Assembly: GCF_001571325.1 (NCBI RefSeq)
Contig: NZ_BCTO01000040.1
Location: forward strand, 1 to 64,000
Direction of reading: 5' to 3'
DNA length: 64,000 nucleotides
Source of the DNA: Delftia tsuruhatensis NBRC 16741
GTDB lineage: Bacteria > Pseudomonadota > Gammaproteobacteria > Burkholderiales > Burkholderiaceae_C
Positions 44,201-53,837 of the stretch are shown here, piece after piece; position 1 is the first letter of the stretch; each line of letters starts with the position of its first letter. A program made the position numbers and the translations under genes. The notes beneath the pieces are model-generated. The model saw only the letters and a program-made list of their open reading frames with translations. It was not told where the DNA came from and did no database searches.

Positions 44201-44215
44201 CATACGCGGCGTATG
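44201..44215. promoter_or_regulatory. TetR operator 1
   Basis: CATACGCGGCGTATG is a perfect palindrome placed 36 nt before the MFS start. Its half-site CATAC recurs in operator 2. Confidence 0.7.
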
Positions 44216-44257
44216 TCAGCGATTCTACGGGTTGCCCATGACGCGCCGTATCATTGG

Positions 44258-44272
44258 CATACGTTTTGTATG
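44258..44272. promoter_or_regulatory. TetR operator 2
   Basis: CATACGTTTTGTATG has the same length and outer half-sites as operator 1 and lies 15 nt before the TetR start, suggesting autorepression. Confidence 0.65.
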
Positions 44273-44287
44273 TGAATGGAGTGCGCC

Positions 44288-44884
44288 ATGCGCAAAAGCC
44301 GGGCCAGCATGATCGAGGAGACACGCGCCAAGCTCATCGAGGCTGCGCGCGAGGCCTTTGGCAGCCAGGGCTATGCCCAGGCCTCCATGGACGAACTGAC
44401 GGCCAAGGCCGGCCTGACGCGCGGCGCGCTGTACCACCATTTCGGCGGCAAGCCGGGCCTGCTGGCCGCCGTGGTGGCGCAGATGGATGCCGAGATGGAC
44501 GCACGCCTTGAGCAGGTGCTGGCCGACCATGCAGATCCCTGGGAGGGGTTCCTGGCCTACTGCCGTGCCTACCTGGCCATGGCGCAGGAGGGCGAGATAC
44601 GCCGCATCGTGCTGCAGGATGCGCGCGCCGTGCTGACGGGCACGGACCAGGGCGAGCAGCACCGTGCCTGCATCGCCTTCGTGGCCGGCTACCTGGAGCA
44701 GCTCATGGAGCGCGGCGTGATCGTGCGTGCCAATCCGCTGGCCATGTCGCGCCTGCTCAATGGCTGCCTGGTGGAGTCGGCATTCTGGATTGCCGAGGAA
44801 GGGGCGCCCCCCGAACGCCTGCAGCAGGCGCTGCAGGCGCTGGAGCTGACGCTCAAGGGGTGGAAGGCGCCTGCGAGGGGCTGA
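44288..44884 (+). CDS. TetR-family repressor
   Basis: The protein has 198 residues from ATG 44288, which has GGAG 6 nt upstream; ATG 44276 is less well placed. The N-terminal helix-turn-helix is clear (FGSQGYAQASMDELTAKAG and TRGALYHHFGGK). The C-terminal domain binds an unknown ligand. It should repress both itself and the divergent MFS gene through the two CATAC-N5-GTATG operators. The gene converges with the PEP-mutase-family gene 17 nt away. Confidence 0.92.
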   Translation: MRKSRASMIEETRAKLIEAAREAFGSQGYAQASMDELTAKAGLTRGALYHHFGGKPGLLAAVVAQMDAEMDARLEQVLADHADPWEGFLAYCRAYLAMAQEGEIRRIVLQDARAVLTGTDQGEQHRACIAFVAGYLEQLMERGVIVRANPLAMSRLLNGCLVESAFWIAEEGAPPERLQQALQALELTLKGWKAPARG

Positions 44885-44901
44885 GCGCCCTCGCTCGTGC
44901 T

Positions 44902-45762
44902 TCACTCGTACTTCTTTTCCAGCGCATCCCAGAACGGCTTGTTGACCAGGCGCTGGCGCTCGGCAAAGGGGGCGACCACGGCGGGGTTCTCGTCCACCCT
45001 GCGCTCGTTGCGCAGTTGGCCCAGCGCCTTTTGCATGCCGGCCACGGCGCCTTGCAGCGCGGCATTGGCATACAGCACCAGGCCATAGCCCAGGTCTGCC
45101 AGCTCGCCCGCGTCGGTGATGGGCGTCTTGCCTCCGATCACCATGTTCATCAGCTGCGGCGTGGACAGGCGCCGGGGCAGGGCGCGGATTTCTTCGGCCT
45201 GGGTCACGGCCTCCACGAAGAGGATGTCGGCTCCCGCCTCGGCAAAGCGCTGGGCGCGCTCGACGGCAGCCTCGAAGCCCTGCGTGGCGCAGGCATCGGT
45301 GCGCGCCATGATCAGCGTGCCCTGGTCGCGGCGCGCGTCCACGGCGGCCTTGATCTTGCCCAGCATTTCCTCGGTGGAAATCACTTCCTTGCCATTGAAA
45401 TGGCCGCAGCGCTTGGGGCTGATCTGGTCCTCGATCTGGATGCAGTCGGCGCCCGCGCGCTCCAGCGTGCGCACCGCATGGTAGGTGTTGAGCGCGTTGC
45501 CGAAGCCGGTGTCGGCATCGACGATCAGCGGCAGATCCACGGCGTCGCGGATGCGGGCCGTGTGGTCGGCGATGTCGGTCAGGCCCATGAAGGCCTGGTC
45601 GGGCAGGCCGAACCACATGTTGGTCACGCCGGCGCCGGTCACATAGATGGCCTCGAAGCCGAGATCGGCCACGACGCGCGCGGACAGTGCGTTGAATGCG
45701 CCGGGCACGAGCACGCCGCGGCGCGCTTCGGCCAGGGCCTTGAGTTGTTGCTTGGTGTTCAT
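44902..45762 (-). CDS. Isocitrate lyase/PEP mutase-family enzyme
   Basis: The protein has 286 residues. VDADTGFG (81-88) binds the metal and KRCGH (117-121) carries the catalytic Cys, both marks of the C-C lyase branch (2-methylisocitrate lyase, 2,3-dimethylmalate lyase, oxaloacetate decarboxylase). Which of these it is cannot be told by eye. ATG 45762 gives the usual length. It is the last gene behind two Bug receptor genes and probably shares their sigma-54 promoter. The substrate is then likely a branched di- or tricarboxylate taken up from outside (inference). Confidence 0.85.
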   Translation of the reverse strand: MNTKQQLKALAEARRGVLVPGAFNALSARVVADLGFEAIYVTGAGVTNMWFGLPDQAFMGLTDIADHTARIRDAVDLPLIVDADTGFGNALNTYHAVRTLERAGADCIQIEDQISPKRCGHFNGKEVISTEEMLGKIKAAVDARRDQGTLIMARTDACATQGFEAAVERAQRFAEAGADILFVEAVTQAEEIRALPRRLSTPQLMNMVIGGKTPITDAGELADLGYGLVLYANAALQGAVAGMQKALGQLRNERRVDENPAVVAPFAERQRLVNKPFWDALEKKYE

Positions 45763-45806
45763 GGAGGGTTCTGTTGGATGAGGAAAAGCGATGCGCGGGC
45801 TGGCGC

Positions 45807-46817
45807 TCAGTCCAGCGTGATGTTGGCGTTCTTGATCACCGGGCCCCACTTGGCGCGCTCGGCCTCGATGAACTTTCCGTAGGCCTGGGGCGTGCCGCCC
45901 ATGACCATGCCGCCCGTGTTCTCGATCATGGCGCGCACCTCCGCGTCCTTGAGGGCCTCGTTCACGGCCTTGTTCAGGCGCTCGATCACGGCCGGCGGCG
46001 TGCTGGCCGGCGCGATCATGCCCAGCCAGTTGTACGACTCGAAGCCCTTGATGCCCGCCTCATCCAGCGTGGGCACGCCGGGCAGCACTTTCAGGCGCTG
46101 CTTGCTGGACACGGCCAGGGCCTTGACCTTGTCGCCCTGGATGGCGGGCAGGGCCGCATAGCCCATCTCGAACATGAAGGCCAGGTGGCCGCCCATCAGG
46201 TCGGTGGCCGCCAGCGCGCCGCCCTTGTAGGGCACATGGACCATTTCCGTGCGCGTCTGGAAGGCCAGCAGCTCGCCCGACAGGTGGTGGGCACCGCCCA
46301 CGCCCGACGATCCATAGGTCAGCGTGCCGGGCTTGGCCTTGGCTGCCGCGACCAGTTCGGCCACGGTCTTGAACGGCTGGTTGGGCGCCGTGGTCAGGAT
46401 CAGCGGCGCCTCTTCGATCAGGATGATGGGCTGCAGGTCGCGTGCGGCGTTGTAGGGCAGCTTTTTCATCAGCATGGGATTGGTCACCAGCGGACCCGGC
46501 GAGCCGAAGCCGAAGGTATGGCCGTCCGTGGCCTTGGCGATGGCCTCCGTGCCCGTCACGCCGCCCGCGCCGCCGCGGTTGTCGATCACGATGGGCTGGC
46601 CCAGGCTCTGGCCTATCTTGTCGGCGATCTTGCGGGCCCGCGTATCGGCAAAGCCGCCAGCCGCATAGGGCACGATGAGCTTGATGGGGCGCGAGGGCCA
46701 GGCATCTGCGCCCTGGGCCATTGCGGTGGCGGGGGCGGCGAGCAGGGCGGCAGCGGCGGCGATGGCGCTGAGGGCCAGGCCCATGCCCAGGCGGAGGGTG
46801 TTGCGGCGGGTATTCAT
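45807..46817 (-). CDS. Bug-family (TctC) periplasmic solute receptor
   Basis: The protein has 336 residues. It has a signal peptide (RRNTLRLGMGLALSAIAAAAALL in part, cleavage near AMAQ-G), followed by the Bug signature WPSRPIKLIVPYAAGG and the DNRGGAGG loop. Bug proteins bind carboxylates and other small ligands for tripartite tricarboxylate transporters. No TctA/TctB membrane genes are nearby, which is common. It is the middle gene of a three-gene leftward operon. ATG 46817 is chosen for the signal peptide. Confidence 0.9.
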   Translation of the reverse strand: MNTRRNTLRLGMGLALSAIAAAAALLAAPATAMAQGADAWPSRPIKLIVPYAAGGFADTRARKIADKIGQSLGQPIVIDNRGGAGGVTGTEAIAKATDGHTFGFGSPGPLVTNPMLMKKLPYNAARDLQPIILIEEAPLILTTAPNQPFKTVAELVAAAKAKPGTLTYGSSGVGGAHHLSGELLAFQTRTEMVHVPYKGGALAATDLMGGHLAFMFEMGYAALPAIQGDKVKALAVSSKQRLKVLPGVPTLDEAGIKGFESYNWLGMIAPASTPPAVIERLNKAVNEALKDAEVRAMIENTGGMVMGGTPQAYGKFIEAERAKWGPVIKNANITLD

Positions 46818-46861
46818 GGTGTCTTGTCTCGGTTGGGATCGGTGGTGATGGCGCAAGCGGT

Positions 46862-47872
46862 TCACTTTTCCTGCATGTTCGCGGCCTTGACGATCTCGCC
46901 CAGGCGCTTGCGTTCGGCGTCTGTGAACTTCACGAACTCGGCGCGCGTGCCGCCGATGGGCTCGATGCCCAGGCCCTTGAGCTTTTCCACCGTGGCCGGC
47001 TCCTTCATGGCCTTGTCCACGGCGGCGGCCAGCTTGTCCAGGATGGCGGGCGGCGTCCCCTTGGGCGCATGGATGCCGGCCCAGTGCGCGATCTGCAGCT
47101 CGGCAAAGCCCTGCTCCACGGCGGTGGACAGCTGCGGATAGGCCGAGATGCGCTGCGTCCAGGTGGTGGCCAGGGCCTTGAACTTGCCTTCGTTGAGGAT
47201 GTGGGGCAGGGCGATGATGCTGGCCTCCGACGTGCCCTCCACCTGCCCGCCCAGCACGGCCGTCGTGCTCTCCGACCCGCTCTTGTAGGGCACGGGCTGC
47301 AGCTGGGCGCCGTACTTCACGTTCAGCATCTCGGCCACGAAATGCGGCGTGCTGCCCGTGCCGGCCGTGGCGAAATTGAAGCCCTGGCCCTTCTTCGATG
47401 CCTCGACGAAATCGCGCAGGTTCTGGTAGGGCGCGTTCTTGGGAACCACGATCACGGACGGCGCCAGGCCGATCATGGCCACCGGAACCAGCGCATCGTC
47501 CTTGAACGGCATGGTCTTCTTGATCATGCTGTTGGAGATCACGCCAGCCGCGCTCACCAGCAGGGTGTAGCCGTCGGGCTGAGCCTTGGCCACGATGTCG
47601 GCGCCCACCGTGCCTCCCGCACCCGCGCGGTTGTCGACCACCACGGGCTGGCCCAGGATCCTGGACGCGCCTTCGGCAGCCGATCGTGCCATCAGGTCAT
47701 TGGCGCCGCCTGCCGAGAACGGCACCACCAGGCGAATGGGGCGGGTGGGCCAGGCATCGGCGGCGCCGGCAGCCCGTGCAGCGACGGAGCAGGTCACGCC
47801 GGCCAGCGGCAGCGCGGCGGCAAGCAGGGTGGCCAGGGCGGTGCGGCGGGGCAGGCGGGATGGCTGGTTCAT
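46862..47872 (-). CDS. Bug-family (TctC) periplasmic solute receptor
   Basis: The protein has 336 residues. Twin-Arg-like start RLPRRTALATLLAAALPLAG and cleavage near ARAAG-A give the signal peptide; the mature part opens with WPTRPIRLVVPFSAGG and carries the DNRAGAGG loop. AGGAG lies 7 nt before ATG 47872. It is the first gene of the leftward operon and lies right behind the sigma-54 promoter. It is a paralogue, not a copy, of the next gene. Confidence 0.9.
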   Translation of the reverse strand: MNQPSRLPRRTALATLLAAALPLAGVTCSVAARAAGAADAWPTRPIRLVVPFSAGGANDLMARSAAEGASRILGQPVVVDNRAGAGGTVGADIVAKAQPDGYTLLVSAAGVISNSMIKKTMPFKDDALVPVAMIGLAPSVIVVPKNAPYQNLRDFVEASKKGQGFNFATAGTGSTPHFVAEMLNVKYGAQLQPVPYKSGSESTTAVLGGQVEGTSEASIIALPHILNEGKFKALATTWTQRISAYPQLSTAVEQGFAELQIAHWAGIHAPKGTPPAILDKLAAAVDKAMKEPATVEKLKGLGIEPIGGTRAEFVKFTDAERKRLGEIVKAANMQEK

Positions 47873-47919
47873 GGGGTCTCCTGGAAATGCTTGAAATGAT
47901 TGAAACGCCTGCCCTGTTT

Positions 47920-47934
47920 GCAAGTGGCATGCCA
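47920..47934 (-). promoter_or_regulatory. Sigma-54 (-24/-12) promoter
   Basis: On the minus strand TGGCATGCCACTTGC matches TGGCAC-N5-TTGC at all key positions with exact spacing. It points at the Bug/PEP-mutase operon, whose first ATG is about 48 nt away. The divergent gene encodes a sigma-54 activator. Confidence 0.8.
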
Positions 47935-48042
47935 CCGGATCAAAGGGTAAACCCTTGATATCGCAAGTTGTTGATGTGAATGGGTTTTGTGATTCTTGAA
48001 AAGTCTGCTCTGCAGGCATTCACCGATTCGCCCGGTGCGGTG

Positions 48043-48102
48043 TTGCATGAATGAAATAATCGGTTGCATGAATGAATCAGTTGTGCCTTCCATGCATGCA
48101 AC
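48043..48102. repeat. Phased repeats, probable activator binding sites
   Basis: TTGCATGAATGAA occurs at 48043-48055 and 48064-48076, exactly 21 bp (two helical turns) apart, and an inverted half-site TGCATGCAAC follows at 48093-48102. They lie 110-180 bp upstream of the sigma-54 promoter, the usual place for enhancer sites, and at the start of the activator gene itself. Confidence 0.6.
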
Positions 48103-50089
48103 CCCTGCCGGCCCCCGCGCAGCCTGGCCGCGCGTCGTCACCGTGGGCCGCCACCGCATCGGCCGCGTGCTGGAGCGCATGTCGCTGGCCGTGGGCGACC
48201 AGGTGCGCGTGGAGCATGTCAGCGCGGCCTTTGACGATGCCGTGCAGGCCGTGCGTGCGCTGCAGGCGGTCGAGCCCATAGACGCCCTGGTGGCCGCAGG
48301 GGCCAGCGGCGCCTGGGTGCGCGAGCGGGTCGATATCCCCGTCGTCATGATCGAGGTGCGCGGGTTCGATCTGCTGCAGGCGCTGGCCAGCGCACGTGCA
48401 CTGGCACAGTCCGGCGGCACGCCGCGCATCGGGCTGGTGTCGTTCGACCATCCCTCGCCGCATCTGGCCCAGTTCGACGCGCTGTTCGGCGCCGGCATTG
48501 CGCAGTTCAGCTACCACGGACCCGAAGATGCCCAGGCCTGCGTGCGTGCGCTGCAGGCCGCCGGCGTGGGCGCCGTCGTCGCGCCGGGCCTGGTGGCCGA
48601 CCTGGCCGAGCAGGCCGGCATTCCCAGCGTGCTGCTGTACTCCGATGGCGCCGTGCTGCAGGCCCTGCGTGACGCCGTGCTGCTGGCCCGCCACCGCCAT
48701 GCCGAGCGCGCCCGCCACCAGCGGCTGGAAACCGTGCTCGGCCAGTTGCAGGACGGCGTGGTCGCCGTGGACACGCAAGGCCGCATCCAGGCCCTGAACC
48801 CCACCATGGCCGCGCTGCTGGGCGCGCCCGCCAATGCGCTGCATGGCCGGCTGCTGGACGAGGTGGCACCCGCGCTGGCACTGGCACAGGCGCTGCAGTC
48901 GCAGTCCCTGGAGCCCGAAGGCAGTGAAGACGTGGTCCAGCTGGCCATGCGCACCCTGGTGGTACGGCGCGCGCCCATCGTGGAAAACGGCCAGCTCACG
49001 GGCGCCTTGCTGGTGTGCCGCGACCCGGCCACCATCCAGCGTGCCGACCGCCACCTGCGCGCCAACCGCAGCCTGCGCGGCGCGGGCGTGCGCTGGCGCA
49101 TCGAAGACTACGCGGGCGACAGCGAACCCGCCCAGCGCGTGCGCCGCCTGGCGCGCCAGTTCGCGGCCAGCGATGCCACCGTGCTCATCCAGGGCGACAG
49201 CGGCACGGGCAAGGAGTTGCTGGCCCAGGGCATGCACCGCGCCAGCCGGCGCGCGGCCCAGCCCTTCCTGGCGGTGAACTGCGCGGCCCTGGGGGAAAGC
49301 CTGCTGGAGAGCGAACTCTTCGGCTACGACGAAGGCGCTTTCACCGGCGCGCGGCGCGGCGGCAAGACCGGGCTGATCGAGGCGGCCCATACGGGCACCT
49401 TGTTCCTGGACGAGATCGGCGACATGCCGCTGGCCCTGCAGTCCCGCCTGCTGCGCGTGCTGCAGGAGCGCGAAGTGCTGCGCGTGGGCTCCACCACGCC
49501 CGTGCCGGTGGACCTGCGCGTCATCGCCGCCACGCACGCCGATCTGGCGGCCCTGGTCGAGCGCGGTGAATTCCGGCGTGACCTGTTCTACCGCCTGGCC
49601 GTGCTGCGCCTGTACATGCCCGGACTGCACGAACGCGGCCCGGCCGATGTCCAGGCCCTGGCCCGCGCCATGCTGGCGCGGCGCCTGCGCACGCAGTCGC
49701 TGCAGGCGGAAGGGCCATCGCTGGAGCCCTTGCTGGCGGCCTTGCTGGAGCTGGCATCCGGCCACCGCTGGCCCGGCAATGCGCGAGAGCTGGACAACTG
49801 GGTGGAACGCCTGCTGGCCTGCCGCCACGACCTGCGCGACAGCGCGGGCCGCGTGGACATGGGCCGCTTGCGGGAGCTGTTTCCTGAATGCGGCGGGGCT
49901 GGGCAGGGTACCGTTCAGGCCCTGCCAGCGCAGCAGCGGCAACTGCAACTGCGCGAGGCCCGGCGCGATGCCGAGCGCCAGCGCATGCGCGAAGTGCTGG
50001 AGCAGGTACAGGGCGACCAGCGCCGCGCCTGCGAGATCCTGGGCATCAGCCGGGCCACGTTGTGGCGCAGGCTCAGGGCGCCGGACTGA
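48092..50089 (+). CDS. PrpR-type sigma-54-dependent transcriptional activator
   Basis: The protein has 665 residues from ATG 48092; earlier ATGs at 48047 and 48068 lie inside the repeats and lack ribosome sites. The N-terminal ~200 residues are a PrpR-N-like sensor domain, followed by a PAS domain ([21 protein letters not shown]). The AAA+ domain has Walker A GDSGTGKE and the sigma-54 contact GAFTGA. A Fis-type helix-turn-helix ends the protein ([16 protein letters not shown]). PrpR binds 2-methylcitrate in propionate use; here the operon differs, so the ligand may too. It most likely activates the divergent Bug/PEP-mutase operon. Confidence 0.9.
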   Translation: MHATPAGPRAAWPRVVTVGRHRIGRVLERMSLAVGDQVRVEHVSAAFDDAVQAVRALQAVEPIDALVAAGASGAWVRERVDIPVVMIEVRGFDLLQALASARALAQSGGTPRIGLVSFDHPSPHLAQFDALFGAGIAQFSYHGPEDAQACVRALQAAGVGAVVAPGLVADLAEQAGIPSVLLYSDGAVLQALRDAVLLARHRHAERARHQRLETVLGQLQDGVVAVDTQGRIQALNPTMAALLGAPANALHGRLLDEVAPALALAQALQSQSLEPEGSEDVVQLAMRTLVVRRAPIVENGQLTGALLVCRDPATIQRADRHLRANRSLRGAGVRWRIEDYAGDSEPAQRVRRLARQFAASDATVLIQGDSGTGKELLAQGMHRASRRAAQPFLAVNCAALGESLLESELFGYDEGAFTGARRGGKTGLIEAAHTGTLFLDEIGDMPLALQSRLLRVLQEREVLRVGSTTPVPVDLRVIAATHADLAALVERGEFRRDLFYRLAVLRLYMPGLHERGPADVQALARAMLARRLRTQSLQAEGPSLEPLLAALLELASGHRWPGNARELDNWVERLLACRHDLRDSAGRVDMGRLRELFPECGGAGQGTVQALPAQQRQLQLREARRDAERQRMREVLEQVQGDQRRACEILGISRATLWRRLRAPD

Positions 50090-51010
50090 TCAGGGTGCAT
50101 GGCCACCCAGCCGCTCGGCCAGGAAATCCATCAGCACGCGCAGCTTCAGTGGCAGATGTCTGGTGGGCGGGTGAAGAATCCACAGCTGGCCGCTGTAGTT
50201 GGGCAGGAAGCTCCAGTCCGGCAGCACCTGCACGATGCGCCCGTCCGCCAGGGCCTGCCGTGCCGTGAAGCGGGGCAGGCTGGCGATGCCGATGTGCTGC
50301 AGCACGGCGTCCAGCCGCACACCGGTGTGGTTGGCCGCATAGCGCCCGCGCACGGCCACGGTGACGGTCTTGCCGCGGCCGCGCAGCTTCCAGTGCGCGT
50401 CGCCGGGCTCCTCTCCCAGGTAGATGCAGCTGTGGGCCTTGAGGTCCAGCGGATGCGCGGGCGTGCCGTGCCGGGCCAGGTACTGGGGCGAGGCGCACAG
50501 CAGATGGTCGATGTCCATCAGGTGGCGGCCCATGAGGCCTGGCGGCGGGTGGTTGGTGATGCGTATGGCCAGGTCCACGGGGTCATCGATCAGGTCCATG
50601 TAGCGGTCTTCCAGCCGCATTTGCACGTCGACCTCGGGATACAGGGCCAGGAAGTCGGGCATGTGGGGATGGACCACGGTATGGCCCACGGCCTTGGGCA
50701 CGCTGATGCGCACCAGGCCGCGCGGCTGCGCGTCCTGAAGCAGGGATGCAGCCATGACGGCCTGCGCGGCGCCCACCATGTCCAGGCAGCGCGCATGCAC
50801 TTCGCGGCCGGCCTCGCTCAGGCGCAGCTTGCGCGTGGTGCGTTCCAGCAGGCGCAGGCCCAGCGCCTTTTCCAGCCGCGCCACGCCCCGGCTGGTGGCC
50901 GATGGCGTGCTGCCCAGCTGGCGCGCGGCCTCGGAGAAGCTGCCCGTGTCCACCACCTTGACGAAGATGGCCATTTCTCCGAACAGGGGCAGGGCTTGAT
51001 TTGTGCTCAT
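50090..51010 (-). CDS. LysR-family transcriptional regulator
   Basis: The protein has 306 residues. The helix-turn-helix is seen in DTGSFSEAARQLGSTPSATS, and the effector domain follows. It is of the CrgA/DsdC-like group with a short C-terminus. The stop directly abuts the activator gene stop on the other strand. It is divergent from a PLP-dependent dehydratase gene 67 nt away, the likely target. The effector is unknown. Confidence 0.9.
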   Translation of the reverse strand: MSTNQALPLFGEMAIFVKVVDTGSFSEAARQLGSTPSATSRGVARLEKALGLRLLERTTRKLRLSEAGREVHARCLDMVGAAQAVMAASLLQDAQPRGLVRISVPKAVGHTVVHPHMPDFLALYPEVDVQMRLEDRYMDLIDDPVDLAIRITNHPPPGLMGRHLMDIDHLLCASPQYLARHGTPAHPLDLKAHSCIYLGEEPGDAHWKLRGRGKTVTVAVRGRYAANHTGVRLDAVLQHIGIASLPRFTARQALADGRIVQVLPDWSFLPNYSGQLWILHPPTRHLPLKLRVLMDFLAERLGGHAP

Positions 51011-51077
51011 GGCGCAAAGAATATTTGGAATACCGGGGGATTATCGCGATGGCAGCCCGGTTCTACACTGCCGCTCC

Positions 51078-52010
51078 ATGCCTTTGCACACCTCCACTCC
51101 CCTCATCGAATCCCATGCCCTGGGCCAGGCCAGCGGCCAGAACATCTGGCTCAAGCTGGACGCGCTGCAGCCTTGCGGATCATTCAAGTTGCGCGGCATA
51201 GGCCATGCCTGCGAGACCCTGGCGGGCCAGGGCAAGAAGCGCTTTGTGGCCTCGTCGGGCGGCAATGCCGGCATTGCCGTGGCCTATGCGGGACGGCAGC
51301 TGTCGATGCCCGTCACCGTGGTCGTTCCCCAGACCACGACCGAGCATGCACGGGCATTGATCCGCGCCCAGGGCGCCGAGCTGATCGTGCATGGCTCCGT
51401 CTGGGACGAGGCCAATGCGCTGGCCCAGTCCCTGCTGGGTGCCGACGATGCCTTTGTCCACCCGTTTGACGATCCGCTGCTGTGGGCCGGGCATTCCACC
51501 CTCGTCGACGAACTGGCCGCTGCCGGCTTCAAGCCCGACGCCGTGGTGCTGGCCGTGGGCGGCGGCGGCCTGCTGGCCGGCGTGGTGCAGGGCCTGGAGC
51601 GCCATGGCTGGACCGATGTGCCCGTGATCGCGGCGGAGACGGCCGGCGCCGATTCTCTGGCGCAGTCCCTGGCCCAGGGCCGCCGCGTACTGCTGGACCG
51701 CATCACCAGCGTGGCTACTTCGCTGGGCGCGCGCCAGGTCTGCCAGCGGGCCTTCGATCTGGCGCAGGTGCACCCCGTGCGCAGCGCCGTGGTGACGGAT
51801 GCGCAGGCGCTGCAGGCCTGCCTGCGCTTCATTGACGACCATCGCCTGCATGTGGAGCCGGCCTGTGGCGCCGCGCTGGCCCTGGCCTACGGGCGCGCTC
51901 CTGCGTTGCAAGGCTTCCAGCGCGTGCTGGTGGTGGCCTGCGGCGGCACGACGAACACGCTGGAGCAGCTCCAGGCGTGGCGTGGGGCGGCGCTGGCAGC
52001 CGAGGCGTGA
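51078..52010 (+). CDS. PLP-dependent threonine/serine dehydratase-like enzyme
   Basis: The protein has 310 residues. K37 in GSFKLRG is the PLP lysine, ASSGGNAG (59-66) binds the substrate carboxylate and GGGGL (161-165) the phosphate. It removes water and ammonia from Ser or Thr (or a hydroxy-amino acid such as 3-hydroxyaspartate). There is no ACT domain, so allosteric control by Ile is unlikely. The start at 51078 gives the family length; the frame is open from 51003. It is divergent from LysR. Confidence 0.85.
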   Translation: MPLHTSTPLIESHALGQASGQNIWLKLDALQPCGSFKLRGIGHACETLAGQGKKRFVASSGGNAGIAVAYAGRQLSMPVTVVVPQTTTEHARALIRAQGAELIVHGSVWDEANALAQSLLGADDAFVHPFDDPLLWAGHSTLVDELAAAGFKPDAVVLAVGGGGLLAGVVQGLERHGWTDVPVIAAETAGADSLAQSLAQGRRVLLDRITSVATSLGARQVCQRAFDLAQVHPVRSAVVTDAQALQACLRFIDDHRLHVEPACGAALALAYGRAPALQGFQRVLVVACGGTTNTLEQLQAWRGAALAAEA

Positions 52011-52044
52011 GCACGGCTGCGGCCTGAAGTCCCGGCCCGCGCAT

Positions 52045-53256
52045 TCATGCGGCGCTCAACACCTCGCCGGGGACCCTGATCCAGCCTTCCATCAGGATGC
52101 GTGCGCTGCGGCTCATCAGGGCCTTGGTCACCTGCCACTGGCCGTTCACCAAACGGGCCTCGGCGCCCACGCGCAGCGTTCCGGAGGGGTGGCCAAAGCG
52201 CACGGCGCTGCGCTCGCCGCCGCCTGCCGCCAGATTCACCAGCGTGCCCGGCACAGCCGCTGCGGTGCCGATGGCCACGGCAGCCGTGCCCATCATGGCG
52301 TGGTGCAGCTTGCCCATGGACAGGGCGCGCACCAGCAGGTCCACGTCACCCGATTCAATGCGCTTGCCGCTGGATGCCGTGTAGGCGGCCGGTGGCGCCA
52401 CAAAGGCGATCTTTGGCGTGTGCTGCCGTCTGGCGGCCTCGGCCAGGTCCTTGATCAGCCCCATCTGCAGCGCGCCGTGGGCGCGTATGGCCTCGAAGCG
52501 GGCCAGGGCCTCGTCGTCCGTGTTGATGGCGTCCTGCAGCTCGCAGCCCGTGTAGCCCAGGTCCTGGGCGTTCAGGAAGATGGTCGGAATACCCGCATTG
52601 ATCAGCGTGGCCGCCAGGCTGCCCACGCCGGGCACGTCCAGCCGGTCCACGAGGTGGCCTGTAGGGAACATGGCTCCGCCATCGTCTCCTTCATCGGCGG
52701 GATCCAGGAACTCCAGCGCCACTTCGGCGGCCGGGAAGGTCACGCCATCGAGCTCGAAGGAGCCGGTCTCCTGGACCTGGCCTTGCGTGATGGGCACATG
52801 GGCCACGATGGTCTTGGCGATGTTGGCCTGCCAGATGCGAATGGTGACCGTGCCGTTGCGAGGAATGCGCGCGGGATCTATCAGTCCCATGTGGATGGCG
52901 CAGGGCCCCACGGCGGCCGAGAGGTTGCCGCAGTTGCCGCTCCAGTCCACAAACGGCTGGTCGATGGCGACCTGGCCAAACAGATAGTCCACGTCATGGC
53001 CTTCCCGCGTACTGGGAGCCAGGATCACGGCCTTGCTGGTGCTGGACGATGCATTGCCCATGCCGTCGATCTGCTTGCCGTACGGGTCGGGGCTGCCCAG
53101 GGCGCGCAACAGGATGGCGTCGCGCACCGGTCCGGGGCGCTGGGCCGCCTCGGGCAGATCCTGCAGGCGAAAGAACACGCCCTTGCTGGTGCCGCCGCGC
53201 AGATAGGTGGCAGGGATGCGCAACTGGGGAAGAAAGGTTTCGGGGATCGCGCCCAT
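52045..53256 (-). CDS. prpF: PrpF-family aconitate/methylaconitate isomerase
   Basis: The protein has 403 residues. Two homologous lobes with the PrpF opening RIPATYLRGGTSKGVFF and the SGNCGNLSAAVGP motif (catalytic Cys/Ser region) are seen. AGGAGG lies 6 nt before the ATG. PrpF isomerises 2-methylaconitate in the 2-methylcitrate cycle, with AcnD and PrpC. Neither acnD nor prpC is nearby, so it may act on another branched unsaturated acid (inference). It converges with the dehydratase gene. Confidence 0.9.
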   Translation of the reverse strand: MGAIPETFLPQLRIPATYLRGGTSKGVFFRLQDLPEAAQRPGPVRDAILLRALGSPDPYGKQIDGMGNASSSTSKAVILAPSTREGHDVDYLFGQVAIDQPFVDWSGNCGNLSAAVGPCAIHMGLIDPARIPRNGTVTIRIWQANIAKTIVAHVPITQGQVQETGSFELDGVTFPAAEVALEFLDPADEGDDGGAMFPTGHLVDRLDVPGVGSLAATLINAGIPTIFLNAQDLGYTGCELQDAINTDDEALARFEAIRAHGALQMGLIKDLAEAARRQHTPKIAFVAPPAAYTASSGKRIESGDVDLLVRALSMGKLHHAMMGTAAVAIGTAAAVPGTLVNLAAGGGERSAVRFGHPSGTLRVGAEARLVNGQWQVTKALMSRSARILMEGWIRVPGEVLSAA

Positions 53257-53837
53257 CTCAGGCCTCCTGTGCTGTTGTTCGTATCTGTGTCTGTTCTTGC
53301 GGTCTGCCGATCGCCGGAGCGCGCAGCCTCTGGCGGCGGTTGATGCCCATGGACGGTGTCCCCTGCGGTGTCAGGCGATGGCAGTAGGCCAGGTTTGTTG
53401 CAAGCGCCATGCCATCCGCATCAAGGGAAAACCCGTGCAAGCCTTGCAGCGCGCCAGCACAGGGCGTGTGCACTGCGGTGCTGGCTGCCGCCGCAACATT
53501 CGTTTCACTGTCGTTTCAAAATTGCTGCTTTTGATTTCATGGATGAGGGAGCGTGCAACGGTTCGGTCCCCCAGTCCCACGCCGGCCTGCGGAGCTCTCT
53601 AGGGTTTGCCCGGGCCAGCCTTCAGCAAGTGTGCTTGCAGACGATAGAGGAAGGGTGTTTGTAGGATTTGTCTTATCCATGGTTCGCCTGCCGCGTGCCG
53701 AAATCCATTTATCCTCGCGCTCTGCTCCACATGGCCTGTACTGCCCTTTCCGGTGAACCTGCCATGGGGCTGGCAACGAGCGGTTCCGTGCTCCTGGACC
53801 GATTTCCCGTGACCGCCTATTCCGCCTTAGCCGCTCC
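53257..53837. other. Long intergenic region, nothing recognised
   Basis: About 580 bp separate prpF and the c-di-GMP gene, which diverge. Small open frames on both strands have no recognisable product. No terminator, repeat or riboswitch was recognised. Promoters for both genes must lie here. Confidence 0.5.
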
